Assembly: GCF_910592395.1 (NCBI RefSeq)
Contig: NC_088308.1
Coordinates: forward strand, 10,491,001 to 10,555,000
DNA: 64,000 bases
Reading direction: 5' to 3'
Source of the DNA: Lineus longissimus
Taxonomy: Eukaryota > Nemertea > Pilidiophora > Heteronemertea > Lineidae
In this document: piece after piece, positions 34,320-46,705 of the stretch
Layout: each line of letters begins with the position of its first letter
How positions within the stretch are numbered: position 1 is the stretch's first letter
The notes under the pieces: model-generated
Told to the model about the DNA's origin: nothing
The model's input: the letters and a program-made list of their open reading frames with translations, nothing else
Database searches by the model: none
Translations under genes and position numbers: made by a program

Positions 34320-35586
34320 TTGTGGAATGAAATAAAGATCTAACAGTTTAAATCTTTCTCCAACTTCAATTTCGAGTTTCATCTTCTTTTCATTCAGGGC
34401 GGCATTTGACAGTTCCTTTAAGAGTAGAGCGTGCTAGACAGGGCAGATGCATCGGCATGTTTTGACACAATCTACAGTCGACAACTGTCCATCAGTGGCA
34501 GGAAGTTGAGTAGACGCACTGCTCGTCTTCTTCCCCTTCCCTTTCCCCTTGCTCTTCCCTTTTCCGCCCCTCCGCTCTATGGCGATGGCCATTTCTTTTG
34601 TGGCATTGAATTCAGAGTCTGTGGATACCGGTTGTGACGGCTCTTACTCCCATTCCCATTTTCCACTGGCCTCTTCCACAAGTCTCATGAGCTCCCTCTG
34701 CTCCTCGTTGTACTCATAGGAATGTTGACTATCTGAAATAACAGTAAAGCCAATTAGGATGGAGTGGTCCACTGTAGTGTGTAGTGTTTTACATTGTGTC
34801 ACAAAGTTTTCAAAATGTTTTTGAATTGTCCTGGAAACTGGAAGTTTTAAAAAATTCTATGAACACAACAACATTCATGACATTAAAATGTGATTGTTAT
34901 TCACAAAGTATTAACTAGGAAAACGGAGGCAAGAAACTAAGCCTATTTCCAACAATATTTTCGATATTTTCACAAACAGCACCCCATATGTTATGCACTT
35001 GCATAAATTTTAGGGTCAAGGTCACTGGACCTGCAACATGTTCAATCAGTGTACAAGCATGCACTGCTGTAAAAGTGCTGTTGGCAGTGCTGCTGATGTT
35101 GATGGCACTGCAGATTGCACACCACCAGAGATTCCAGCCCAGCTTGGGCTGTCACCAAAAAGGCTCATAATCTTTTGTGACACGGGGTCTAACGGTCGTT
35201 GGCCTGGTCCACCTCCAGTCTTCCTCTTCTCTCACTTTATCTTAGCAATCTTGTTCTTGGCTCCACTTGTCAGCACTTGCCACTTGCACTTGATCTCCCT
35301 CCAGGTTCTTTGTTCCACCCCCTGGGCATTTAATTTGTCTTGAATTATTATACCAAACGCTCTTCTTCAGTTTGTTGGTGACGGTGTTTGTCAACTTTGA
35401 CGTTAAGAGCTTGATGTGTGGCTCTGCTAAGTCGAGCAGCAGAGCCACCTCTTTATCGGTAAAGTTCTTCTTCCTAACAATTTTACCATTCTCTTCTGCA
35501 GCAGACAGCTCGTGGTCAGACATTTTTTGTGATACAGGAAGTGAGATGACAAGGTGCATTGTGGGATAATCCACTGACAAATCCAC
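34320..35586 (-). pseudogene. Myb/SANT-like Harbinger accessory protein, copy 2
   Basis: Matches 12245-14360 and shares its frameshift after the first SANT helices. Differences: a stop (CAG to TAG) at about 34436 in the C-terminal exon, and a roughly 1.2-kb internal deletion relative to copy 1 (13030-13840 region absent). Dead copy. Confidence 0.75.
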
Positions 35587-35800
35587 TGACAGCTAAAAGG
35601 GCCTAAAAATTGGCTTTGAGCAACTCATACTTGTCGGTGGATTACCTATCGGCCGACAACTGATTTTTATCCACCGACAACACTTATCGACCGATAACCT
35701 TATCGGTGCTTTGAACAACCGGGGCCTGTATTTTACCGTCTATCTATCAAATACTGCAGTGTTATAACAATAAAACGTGATCTTTGTGTTTCTTTGCGTA

Positions 35801-36178
35801 TCAGCTTATTCTTTTGGTCGACAAAGCAGAAAAATGCGACGGTGGAATGAACCGAGTTTTGGCTTTGATGGGAAATGCTAAAGCTGATGACTTGTCCCTG
35901 CACGAATCAGCTTGGAACATATACAACTTTTGAATTCTGCGTTTGTTGCCTGATTCTCGATAGCAATCGCCGCAAGTGTACTGCCAAGTAACGCCAATGA
36001 TAAAGGCAATATCAAGATTTCTGATACTGAACAATTTCAAAGAAGTGACAAGAGTCTTCAAACCAAGGAGATAGTTTAGTGCAAATACGACTATATTGCT
36101 ATTAACTGTAAACCGAAGATAACGAAATGTTGAATTACCGCGGCCATGGCTACTCCTGAAGTGGTTATACGGTAGCAA
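35801..36178 (-). pseudogene. R-type ORF, R-short copy of unit 2
   Basis: Matches 14574-14999, with the same internal deletion of about 80 codons, so the deletion predates the 11-kb duplication. The N-terminal frame is shifted. Confidence 0.5.
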
Positions 36179-36790
36179 CGATTGTTGGCGGTTGCGTCCA
36201 TCTTAACTAAATGCAAATGCTCGTAGGTCACGAGCCTGCCACCACAGGGCGCAATGCTAGCAAATACCGATTACCCCGTTCTCATAATCGCCAGCAATAG
36301 CCACGAGATTATTTATGAAGAAATTACGCTTTAACGTGACCTCACTATGTGTCTGATAGCAGCTATACCCACAACGCACTTCAGCTTTAAGTGATAGTGC
36401 CACTTGGAATTCCAAACTGGAAATTGTCCTTTGATACTTGAACTTTAGCTGTGCTTTCTGGAGTTACGTAATACTGTAAATATATAGTTCGTTGTACATC
36501 TGCAATAAAGTAAGAGATGAGAAATAAATAAAGCAATGATAACTGCGCATTATCTAGCACGAGGTACCGAATTCGGAAAATAAGAGTATTTTAACCCAAA
36601 TGGCTATCGATCCTATTTCCTAGGTGTTGCTTGGTCCAACATAGGTGGGCAGTTGCCAAGGGCAAACTCCATACCTCCGGCAAAAATCCAGTAGGGTACG
36701 AAGCCAGTAATGTTGTGACATGTAATAACCATCACATAATCTTCATGTAATACCTGTCCAATGGACGCCAATTCTGGCAGAGAAAATATG

Positions 36791-37301
36791 TGTTATCTAA
36801 TCGTGTTGTCCACTCGTCGTATTGGCCTCAACTATAGGGGGAGACCAATCTTTACCTTTCCGTCCATCCTGGGGAAACTAACTCTCTGGGATCGTAAGGA
36901 GAAACTTCCACACGAGAAGTAGATACGATACGTACTTTCGTTTATTTGACTCTTACTTGACTATCCGAAATCATAATAATAATTGTCTTTCCACCTTTAA
37001 GGAAAGGGCATATATACAAGAACCAACCAATCAGGGTGCCGAAAAGGGGCTGCAATACGCCACTGCATTGCAGCATAAAGCGTCATCGCTGCGTCACACA
37101 GGTAGGCCCGCAATGCGCCCGGGCAATGCGCCACTGACTGGAACATTTTGCAGCCAATGAAAGGCTAGCATTATGGCGCATTGCGGCGGGGGCATCGCAC
37201 CTGAAACTACCTGTAGACTATTTCGGTCCTGCATACATGCTACCTGTTCCTTAAAGGTACGATAAGCAATGACAACAACCTTTGTACACAATACGATTAC
37301 A
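36791..37301. mobile_element. Solo LTR
   Basis: A 511-bp insertion beginning TGTTATC and ending ATTACA, flanked by tatg at 36787-36790 and 37302-37305. The empty site (gaaaatatgcttgaat) is intact at about 15560 and 49130. A TATA-like catatatacaag lies at about 37009. There is no internal coding region, so it is a solo LTR left by LTR-LTR recombination. It does not resemble the BEL/Pao LTR at 42530. Confidence 0.75.
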
Positions 37302-37478
37302 TATGCTTGAATAATATGCTTTGGGGAATGATAGCACTAGTACAGCTAGTCTACGCCCTGAATGGTGCTTTCAAGATTGAGGTGTGAGATACAGATTCCC
37401 TTTAACACAGGCATGCCAGGTTAGGGAGTCCTATATATGATATGGAATGTGAGTGCAGCATGTGCTTATCTTGATTCA

Positions 37479-37814
37479 TTAACTAAACTTGTTTGAACCA
37501 ACATATAAATCCACGTAAGTATTGGTCTGATCAAGCTTACGCCTTAAATGCTGACCACCGACCTGGTGCTCCTTTTCCACCCCTTTCCCGCTTCCTCGAG
37601 CGAAATATTCTCGCTGTTCCTCAGATGACAGCCATGCCAGCATGATTAGTTTACCCCGGATGAAGTACCACGCCCTGAACCTGCATCTATCAACTGATGT
37701 CAACAAAACTACTGTAATGACGCCCATCTCAATGTAAAGGCAAACATGTTGTACCGATTTCAATAAATACATTGACATAGAAACATCACTATGATCTGCA
37801 GCCGAAACCTCCAA
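37479..37814 (-). CDS. Small ORF with one hydrophobic helix, block U
   Basis: A 111-aa frame with LYIEMGVITVVLLTSVD as a possible membrane helix at residues 28-45, then RFRAWYFIRGKLIMLAWLSS and a charged tail. A related frame is at 59620-60090, and a version with one stop is at 49300-49600. Function unknown. The first in-frame Met is arbitrary. Confidence 0.35.
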   Translation of the reverse strand: MEVSAADHSDVSMSMYLLKSVQHVCLYIEMGVITVVLLTSVDRCRFRAWYFIRGKLIMLAWLSSEEQREYFARGSGKGVEKEHQVGGQHLRRKLDQTNTYVDLYVGSNKFS

Positions 37815-37897
37815 AAAGCATCTTCAAAAATCGTTTATGCAAAGTTGTTCACTGGTATTAGTAAACGACTCCTCACTTTACACCGCTTTCCCGAAAC

Positions 37898-38067
37898 CAG
37901 GGCCGGGTTGTTCAAAGCTCCACTATCTGGTTACTTAGCGTACCGCCAAGTTTGCTCCGTTAGGCTTCTCGCTCTGCCATCGCTTTCACTGCCACCGCTT
38001 ACCATGAGTTGCCGCCAAGTTGAGTTCGGTCACTAATACTTAGCGGTTGTTTTGAACAATCAGGCAT
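37898..38067. mobile_element. Harbinger-type MITE
   Basis: About 170 bp present only in unit 2. The ends are ggccgggttgttcaaagc and the inverse of gcctgattgttcaaaac, close to the ends of the two Harbinger elements (GGCCCGGTTGTTCAAAGC). Inner repeats of ccgccaag lie near both ends. It is probably mobilised by a related transposase. Confidence 0.65.
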
Positions 38068-38617
38068 AGGTTGCTTTTGCGCGCACAGACGTGTTCACGT
38101 CACCCCGCGCTATCGGGACGCATTGTCTGGTTAATTTATCGTCGCAATTGCAGGTTAATCAAGCGCCCTCATCCTTTCTTGGGAAGTAAGGGCAACGCCT
38201 AATCTGGCGCACGGACGGACATTTCAGGCCAGTTGAGAGTTGCGAAGTATCTAACCCGGGACTTACCCGAAGCAAGGCCGGCGCTTAAATGTGCTGCTAC
38301 AACGGTCTGACCAAAAGCAAGTTTACCAGGTAAAGAAACGTTGAATTCTTTGCGAAATAACATTTATTTTTGAATTTGATAGATTAATGTTGCAGTTATG
38401 GTCCCAGGCACTTATTGCAACTGCCACTGTCAGTGCATGCGCAACTAGATTGTGTTAGATAAATTTTCGCTTTCAATGAATGACCTTTCCTGAATTTGTA
38501 TTTCATCGGCTAAAGTATCAGCCTATTCTTTTCGTCGACGAAGCAGAAAAATGCAGATTGGTCAACGACGGTGGAGATGTACCGAATTTTGGTTTTGATG
38601 GGAAATTCTAAAGCTGA

Positions 38618-39401
38618 TTACTTGTCCATGCATGAGTCCGCTTGGAACAGATACAACTTTTGTATTCTGTGTTGCTCAGCCGCTTCTCGATTGCAACCGC
38701 TGCAAGTGTACGGCCAAGTAACGCCAATAATACTAGTTCCAAATATCCTGGCATAAGTAATTGTTCTTAATCTATTTTCCTCAAGTTGAATCGTTCGCAT
38801 CGTATGGTACATGTACATGTATTTTCTTTCCGTTATGGTTATTTTGAAAGGTTTGAATGTAAACTCGAACAGGTTTCCTTCAGAGTCAAACTGAGGATTA
38901 CTCAGCTTGACGGGAAACAACGATGATATCAAACTTGTTGCATACTTTGCTTCGCCGAGTGATTTTAAGAAATTAAGTTTCAGGGCAATACCAAGGATTC
39001 TTATACTGAACAAGCTCAAAAAAGTTACAAGCGTCTTTAAACCAAGGAGATAGGTCAGTGCAAAGACAACTTATATTGCTATTAAATGTAAACCGAAGAT
39101 ATCGAAATGTTGAATTACCGGGGCCACGACTACTCCTGAAGTTGTTATACGGTAGCAACAATTGTTGGCGATTGCGTCTATCTAAACTAAATGCAAATGC
39201 TTGTAGGTGACTATCCTGCCACCACCGTACGCTCTCCTGGCAAATACCGATAACCCCGTCCTCATATTCACCAGCAATATCCACGAGATTATTTATGAAG
39301 AAATTATGCTTTAATGTATATGGCGAATTTTCCTTTTCTTGTGAAAATATATAAACATTGAAAGTTGACGTCACTACCTGTCTGATAGTAGCGAGACCCA
39401 C
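38618..39401 (-). pseudogene. R-type ORF, R-long copy of unit 2
   Basis: Same as 17366-18307 but split by one frameshift at about 39070 (an extra base near acaacttatattgc). The N-terminal frame is 38973-39401 and the C-terminal frame 38618-39019. A premature stop (tta in place of tca on the + strand at about 38619) cuts the C-terminus, as also in 50700-51662. Confidence 0.55.
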
Positions 39402-40372
39402 AAAGCACTTCAGCTTCAGGTGATAGTGCCACTTGGAATTCCAGACTGGAAATTGTCCTTTGATACTTGGACTGTAGCTGTGCTGGTATTTCTGTAGTTA
39501 CAAAATACTGTAAATATATAATTCGTTGTCCATCTGCAATAAAGTAAGGGCTGAGAAATGAATGATAAGCAATAATAACTGCACATTATCTAGCACGAGG
39601 TATCGAATTCTTAAAAAAAGGTATTTCAACCAAATGGATATCGATCCTATTGGCTGGGTGTTACTTGGTTTATGTCACAGAATAATTATAATGCCTAAAA
39701 TGGCTGCTTATAGTTTAGTAGTGCTTGATAAGCTGATAAAGAATTGACGTTATGGAAAGGATGGACGCATGGAGAGCTAACTCGAGTCAAATATGAGTAC
39801 ATGTTAACAGATTTTGAATTTTTCTTTTTTTGTGCGACTGCGACGAGAAATGGAAATGACGTTGCGTCTTAAATCGGGCTTTCGTGAATTCGGATCTCGG
39901 CTTGCAGTCACGTGGACTTTCGCTTGGGGACAAACTCACCCCAGTGCCGAAATGAAAAAAATACTGGAATTGATCAATTGCCGCCATCTTGAATGTCAGC
40001 ATCCTGAGATTCAGAGTTTTGACAATCCTACGTCATAAACTGTGTCGCCAGTTCAGAATGTAAATCTTATTGAGGCCGAATTAGTGCCACTTTCTCTCAT
40101 AAAACGTTTTATCTTATTAAATAACAAAATATGATATTTATCAGTAGAATTTGACACTGATTAGTGGAGTTAAAATATGATTGTACGGACAACTACAAAC
40201 GCAGCGTAGGGCATCGCGGGGTTTGTGGGGATGCAATAGCCTCATAGCAATAAGAAAGATTCTTTTCTGATCTACATCTGCGGTATTGCTTTTCAAGATG
40301 GTGTAGAGGCGTTGTAAGGAACGAAATCAGCGCCTCTAGTGTCAAGATAGGGCTTGGGAGAACCGGCTTCTG

Positions 40373-40395
40373 ATTGGTTAAGTAGGATGACGTCA
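40373..40395 (+). promoter_or_regulatory. CCAAT and CRE module, unit 2
   Basis: attgg at 40373-40377 and TGACGTCA at 40388-40395, the same spacing as at 19300-19322. Confidence 0.35.
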
Positions 40396-40618
40396 AAATG
40401 TAAACGTAGTGCACGTGCGCGTCATCCAGATGAGGTCACATGGCCGTACTCGCGTTTTTTGGTGGTTCGATTGCGAACCACCATCTGTGCTTGGTTATTC
40501 GTGTTTTACTCCTCTATAGTCCCATGTATGCATCTGCGTGAACAAATTAGTTCTCATGTTTGTAACGTCCAACAAGACAATGCTATTCTGCCTAGATCCC
40601 TCAGATTAATCTCAGCTT

Positions 40619-41453
40619 GACGCAAGGGCCCAAAGCGCCGCGTAGCGGCAAAAAAAGCGAAGCTGGCGAAACATTTATAACGGGTCACCGTCACTTATTA
40701 TTGGACTTATAGCGCATTTACGGGGTTGGAACCATTTTGCTTTATAGTGTCACCAGGAAAGAAAAGCATGCGACCTAACGCCGATCTATTTGTATAAAGT
40801 GATAATTGGAAGGTATATAGTAGGAAATATCAATAAAATAATCATTCCATGTCGTCTTTTGAGGGAATTTTTGATTGTAAAAAATATATGTGTACGTCAC
40901 CGGAGTCTCTGCAATGATAATTTTATCACAGCAGTCTCGCGCAAGTAGAAGTTCTTTACCTATTAGTTCTTCACTTATTAGTCTCAATGTCTTGCGCAAA
41001 GCCAGACGTTTTCCATTACGATTTCACTACGATGTTTGACAAGAAGGAGCAGTGCGCGAGATATGCTAATGAGCAGACTTCCCTCGCTTGAGTTTCGGAA
41101 GAATGTTCCATATCGCGCTAAGCTGACCACTGCTGACCATGACAGGCGTGCATTTGACTGGTACAGGTTGGAACTGAACATTGAATATGCTGGGGTGGTG
41201 ACGCTTTCTGATGAGAAGTTGGTCGTGACTGATGCAGTATCCTTGGACTTGTCCACAGCATCGTTCAATCATTGCTCTCTGAGCTGGCTTCATTCTGTAC
41301 TTACCCAAATACTGAGACCAAATGCCTGTTGACTGTGCTTTAAGAGAGACTGGCGCCATGCCTAGTCTCTCTTAAAGCACAGTCAACAGACACCAACCCC
41401 CTCAGACTCGGAAACCACAAACGCCCAACCCTTCCTGCTACCTTAATACTTCT
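40619..41453. mobile_element. Unclassified 835-bp insertion with a long hairpin
   Basis: Absent from copy 1, where cagcttgattcgccc is continuous (19551). It starts cgcaagggcccaaagcgccg and includes a 25-bp-stem hairpin at 41327-41388. Its right end is the reverse complement of 57403-57540. Overlapping ORFs at 40984-41359 on both strands have no recognised product. No convincing target duplication. Confidence 0.6.
41327..41388. repeat. Near-perfect hairpin, 25-bp stem
   Basis: tgttgactgtgctttaagag... pairs perfectly over 25 bp with 41364-41388 around a 12-nt centre that is itself partly self-complementary (ggc...gcc). A second copy in the opposite orientation is at 57463-57530. Confidence 0.9.
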
Positions 41454-42000
41454 GGATTCGCCCACTTGAATTTACTAATAGCCGCTATAACCTGCTGAAT
41501 AAATGATTTATTTAATACCCATTTTGTTCCATACATCGCCGATGTATAGCGTAGGAATCTTATATTGAGTCGGTTGTCTGCTTGTGGAGGTCAAGCTGTC
41601 AATACGCAATGTGAATGTACACATTTTAGCTTGCTGGTGCCATCAAATGCTACACTTTTTCACAGCAGCATCACATTAACAGTGATATTCACCTTTCACC
41701 CTGATTTGGTGGATTAGCAACTTGATTTTTGCAGATATTCAACATTTAGTCGCCAAAAAATCCGTGCCGTCTAAATTGTTAGTGCCACCGCCTATCGATA
41801 GCCAGTTGAGTTCGCGAGTAAGCGTGGCGAGAATTTCGATCACCTGATTTTGTGCGCCACACAGTTGAATTACGGTAAATACATTACTGTATGTGGGCGC
41901 CGTAAACCCACAGAGGATATGCAGTCTTGTCGACGTGATGGATAACCAATTACCAAGATTATGTACTCCTTAAAAACGTGTTTATTCTTCAAAAGATGAG

Positions 42001-42044
42001 AAGGAAGGAAGGAAGGAAGGAAGGAAGGAAGGAAGGAAGGAAGG
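42001..42044. repeat. (AAGG)n microsatellite
   Basis: Eleven uninterrupted aagg units. The homologous tract in unit 1 (20081-20109) is shorter and interrupted by aaag. Confidence 0.95.
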
Positions 42045-42529
42045 GTTCACTGAAAAGATGCAAATGATACTAGGCATAAGCCAAAGTCTTAAACTTAACA
42101 ATGGAAACATTGATTATTATCGTAGAGACAAAATGTAGGGCACATCCAAGTCACAACCTAGAAGACACTGTCCCTGGCGTATCGGGAGGTGCTGCAACCT
42201 TCGAACACTACAAGACACTAACCAACGCACATGGTGCGAACAGTAAGGATGGTCGGAAATGACACCAATGTGGGCTGTGCCCAAGAATACCCCAAAATCA
42301 CCATTTTAAGGTGATAACATCAGAATTACGACCCACAACGGGCACACCATCTACATAATAGGTCTAAAATTGACCAAGCTGGCACAGCAGCAACAGTAAT
42401 ATCAAGGGAATCTACATTTGACGAGAGGGTCGAACCCGCACACAGTGAAATAATGGCGTCCGACAAATTAAGAGGCATCGCCATAAAACAGGGGTCAAAA
42501 GCACCCTTCTTGGGCTATATACATACAAA

Positions 42530-42735
42530 TGTATATACTTACTAAAACCTTGGTGCCTTTATCCATCATCATACGGCAAACGGCACAGGAGGCAATCTTG
42601 CCTGTCAAACAAAACTCTAATAAAGAGTGAGGAAAGCGAAAATCCTCGTCATCAAATTGTTTAGTTGCTAAAGAAGGCCCCAGACCGATTCCGGGGCCGC
42701 CGGGTAGAACAGCGAAGACCGCCGCGGCGGTAACA
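42530..42735 (-). repeat. BEL/Pao 3' LTR
   Basis: 206 bp starting TGTTACCGCCGCGG and ending TATACA on the minus strand, directly after the polypurine tract. The left flank acatacaaa matches uninterrupted block T at 20580. Confidence 0.7.
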
Positions 42736-43071
42736 TCCCGGCCCCCTAAATGAGATTGACATGATCATTTACAAAAATACCCTGAAGACGCCAAGGATGT
42801 CCATGTTTTATCAATTAGTCTCTGGATGTGCAAATTGTCCAACATGAAAGTCAACTCAAATAAATCACTATGGCTGTTCACCATATTATCAATACTCAAA
42901 CACTTTCAAAACCTGGCAAAATGCCAAAACCTATAAACGCGTAAAATGAAATTGTGCACATACTTGTAAGAACACAAACTGTCTCCTTGTAGCAACACGA
43001 ACTGTCTCAGTTCCGTGCAATTCCACATTGATCAAATTTCAAGAAAAACTGCTCCTTTTAGAACTTGAAGT

Positions 43072-46000
43072 CTATGCCTCGTCCTCCAAGTCCTGTTTCT
43101 CCTCACTAGACTCCAAGAGGCTTAGCTTGTGAATTGGACGGGTCAAAGTGGCGGTCCTGGTCTTGACACGAGCAGACCTGACCAGATTATCCTTGCCTGG
43201 AAAAACTTCCACCACCCTGGCGAGCGGCCACAGATGCATTGGTGTGGATTCATCCTGCACCAAGACGACGTCTCCATTTTTCAAGTTGTCCTTCGATTCG
43301 ATCCACTTTGAGCGCCGTTGTAATGTGGGTAAGTATTCCTTAACCCAACGTTCCCAAAAGACGTTAGCCAGATACTGGGCTTGTTTTCACTTAGAGCGAT
43401 ACATGTCACGGTTAACAAAGACACCAGGCGGCAGCATAGCCCCTGATCTCATCAACAACAGGTGATTTGGAGTAAGTGGCTCCATATCACGAATGTCGTC
43501 AGACACACATGTAATAGGCCTACCATTTACGATAGACTCGACTTCACACATGAACGTTGTGAGCTCCTCATCGCCGAGGACTTGGTTTTTCACGGCAGGC
43601 ACGTTCATAACAGATGTCAACGTCGAACGAATACTCCGGATGAGACGCTCCCAGCAGGCCCCGAAGTGACTGGCTGCTGCGGGGTTGAAAACCCACTGGA
43701 TTCCCCTCTGGGAAAGAAATTTGTCAATCTGGTTCTGGTTCCATTCATCGATCGATTTTTTTCAAGGCGCTTTCAGCCCTGTAAAATTGTTCCGTTATCT
43801 GACCTAATTTTCGACGCTTCTCCACGACGAGCAATGAATCTCCTGAGACCATTGATGAAAGAGTCCGTATCCATCGAATGCAGCACTTCGATATGAATTG
43901 CCCTAATCACCAGGCATGTGAATATGCAACCATATCTCTTCACGAACGACCGTCCCCTTTTAACTAAGAATGGGCCAAAGCAATCACAACCTACGTACTT
44001 GAAGGGGGGTTCATATGGCACTACACGATCCAATGGCAAGTTTGCCATGCGCTGTTTCATCAAACGGGTCTTTTTCCTGCGACAGTGGGTACAGTCAGAA
44101 AGAACCCTTTGCACCATGTTCCTTGGTTTCAGGAGCCAGAACTTCTGTACCAGCAGAGACAGCACATATTCTCTACCAGCATGTCCTGCTACTTCATGAT
44201 TGTGCTGCACCAGCAGGGTGGCCAGATAAGAGTCCGTAGGCACAATCATCTGATGTCTCTGTCCTACAGGGACAGGAGCGTTTTCAATCCTGCCCCTGAC
44301 ACACATGACTCCAGAACTATAAAAATATGGCTCCAATTGGTACAGCGGACTAGAATTCTTGACGCTCTGCTTCCCGTTCTGAAGATCACGCAGCTCGGAC
44401 GAAGACTCGCATTTCTGAACGTATCTTACAATGGAGATTTCAGCCTGTTTGATCTCCTCCACGGTGAGACTGCCACCGGGCATTTGGTCAGGCGTTTTTC
44501 TGACCCTCTGGAGCAGCAACTGTTTAAACCGTAACATCCAGGCAGTCGCACGTCGCAATCGATTCCACTATGAGTAGTAATGCAGGAGCTTGTCCATACC
44601 CTGCAAGTCCTCGCCACTCGTACAAGTAGCAAAAACATGAGATTTGCGAATCTCACAGTTCTCATTCATCACTGGGACATCCACGCTGGACGTCTGGACA
44701 TTGTTGTCTCACAGAAAGTCCGGACCAGAAACCAATCTTTTCGAGAACAGGATTTGGTTAGCAGTCATTCCACGCGAGACATCATCACCAGGATTTTTGT
44801 CAGTTTCGACTTTATTCTTCTATTGAGAAGGGGAAGTATGTGAGCAAATGTAGGCAAAACGGTTAGCTACAAATGTCTTGAACCTTTTAGATCCATTGTT
44901 TATGAATTGAAGTACCAGCATGCTGTCAGTCCAGAATGTTGAGCTTGTGATCGGAATATCCAGTTCCTGTCTCAACATTTGATCAATTTTCACTGCCTCG
45001 ACTGCAGCGAGCAATTCGAGACGGGGTACCGTGAGTCTGTTCAATGGTGCCAATTTTGACTTGGCAAACACATGGGTACAATGAATCTTACCATTGTGAC
45101 TGGTTTGGCGAACAAAGCACACCGATCCATAGGCTTTCTCACTGGCGTCTGAGAAATGGTGAAGCTCAGTGCTGGCAACTTCACCAAAATCACAAGGATG
45201 GAAACACCTATTGACAGAAAATATCTGGAGTTTTCTCACATCACATTTCCAGCGTTCCCACTCTATAATTTCATACTCGGACAGGGGTTCGTCCCATCCA
45301 GCCCCTCGGCGACAGAGTTCCTGAATAAGCACTTTTGCAGGTAAGACGAAAGGACTTTCGATGCCCATGGGGTCATATACGGAACTAACAACGCTGAGTA
45401 CCCCACGTCGCGTTAGGGGTTTATCAACGACCTTGGCTCGGACTCCGAGGGAATCAGCCTCAGGGTCCCATACTACTCCCAAAACACGATCAGTTGGTAT
45501 ATTTGAATTGTATAGGTCCAAATCTTTGATTTTTGGTGCTCGGTCCTCTTCTGGCACCGACCCAATAACGTCCCGATCATTACTGAGCCATTTCGTGAGA
45601 TGGAAACCAGCAAGCCTCAGCAGCTTGCACAGCTGATCAGCCAGTTCGGTGCCTATTTCTGTAGACACCACAGACTTACACAGGTCATCAACATAAAGGC
45701 TATTGTTAATGCTGTCAATTGTGATATCATCGAATTCGTCTCGATGATCGAGAGCAGTCTGCTTCACAGCGAAGTTAGCCGCGCTGGGGCTCCACACCCC
45801 ACCAAACAGATGGACATGTAAACGATAAGCGACCGGTTCTTCGCCCATGTCACCTCCAGGCCACCATAGAAATCAAAGAACGTCTCGATCAGCAGGGTCA
45901 ACCATCACCTGATGGAACATAGCTTTGATATCAGCCATGATCGCCATTTTCTCCTCTCCTCTCTCTCTCCTCTCCACCTTTCTGTCCTCAACAGATAGGG

Positions 46001-46700
46001 CAACAGAGTCTGTATTGTTCTCGACTTTCCAAAACTTTTCCACCTGGCGCTCCAGGGGATCCATGGCAACAAAGTTGCATGATGACACAGTAGGAATCTG
46101 TCCGATGGGACCGTTCAAAGTCCAACCAAGGGCGATCTCAGTAGCGTATGGCTCACCGGGTCCCCATTTTATGATTGAAATGGGCAAGAGAGCCTCAGGT
46201 ACATCCTGACCAATGAGTAGCGTGATTTTAGGCGATTCAATAAGCGGAAGTTTCAAGTCCCTGAGGTGAGGCCAGCGATCGATTCCACCCCGGGCGATAA
46301 CAGACTCCTCAGGCACGGGCAGAGCAGGCCCAGAGTAAACGAAGGGGAGCTGAATCATCTTCTTCTCATCTATACCCATTACCTCCAGGGCTACGATTTT
46401 TGTCTGAATTTGTTTGCTGCCTTCAGATCCAAGAGTATTCAAAGAGAGGAGCGAATTTTCCCCATCAACAGCTAGCTCACTCAGGAGTTCATTAGCGCAA
46501 AAGGTGTTCGTTGATCCAGTGTCAAGTAATGCATAACTAGAGACTACACCACCAGCACCACCCTTACTCCTCACCTTGACAGGAACGACAGGAAGGACAG
46601 TTTGTCCGGCCCCCTTGACACTACTGGAGCCATTGTGGGCAGTCTTGAGAATTGTTTGGTCCTTGTCCTTAGGTTGTTCTGCTGTACCCCGGTTGGACAG
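43072..46700 (-). pseudogene. BEL/Pao pol polyprotein, broken
   Basis: Retropepsin: ALLDTGSTNTF near 46525. RT: KAMFHQV near 45915, then YVDD near 45690. RNase H: HHFSDASEKAYGS near 45140 and TDSMLVLQF near 44925. Integrase: H-H-C-C zinc module (HNHEVAGHAG, CTHCRR) near 44215-44100 and the core CDCFGP and SDNGT near 43985-43790. DUF5641-like tail at 43072-43284. Lesions: an in-frame TGA at about 45870, a deletion of roughly 200 codons between ALSVEDRKV and MAIMADI that removes the RT fingers, and several frameshifts in the integrase between 43773 and 43284. Confidence 0.85.
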
Positions 46701-46705
46701 TCGTC

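Larger units (their letters stand above)
31196..35728. mobile_element. PIF/Harbinger element 2
   Basis: The same ends and gene layout as element 1, roughly 96-97 percent identical by eye. It includes a 693-bp MITE. Both element 1 and element 2 share flanking sequence on both sides, so they were copied by duplication of the region and did not insert independently. Confidence 0.9.
31141..42529. repeat. Copy 2 of the 11-kb direct duplication
   Basis: Colinear with 9793-20592. It carries Harbinger element 2 and four insertions not present in copy 1. It stops where the BEL/Pao LTR begins at 42530. Confidence 0.9.
42530..46705 (-). mobile_element. BEL/Pao LTR retrotransposon, 5'-truncated
   Basis: One LTR is seen at the low-coordinate side, which is the 3' end of the minus-strand element, at 42530-42735. 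It is preceded in element sense by a polypurine tract (agggggccggga, 42736-42747). Pol domains follow in order: protease, RT, RNase H, integrase. No gag zinc knuckle and no 5' LTR are found above 46705. Block P of unit 2 is missing at this place, so the truncation and the loss of P probably happened together. Confidence 0.85.

Noticed and set aside
40984-41359. Overlapping 94-98 aa ORFs on both strands as a host gene
   Set aside because: Both strands are open over the same DNA inside an insertion absent from the duplicate copy, with no recognisable motif, so no strand could be preferred.
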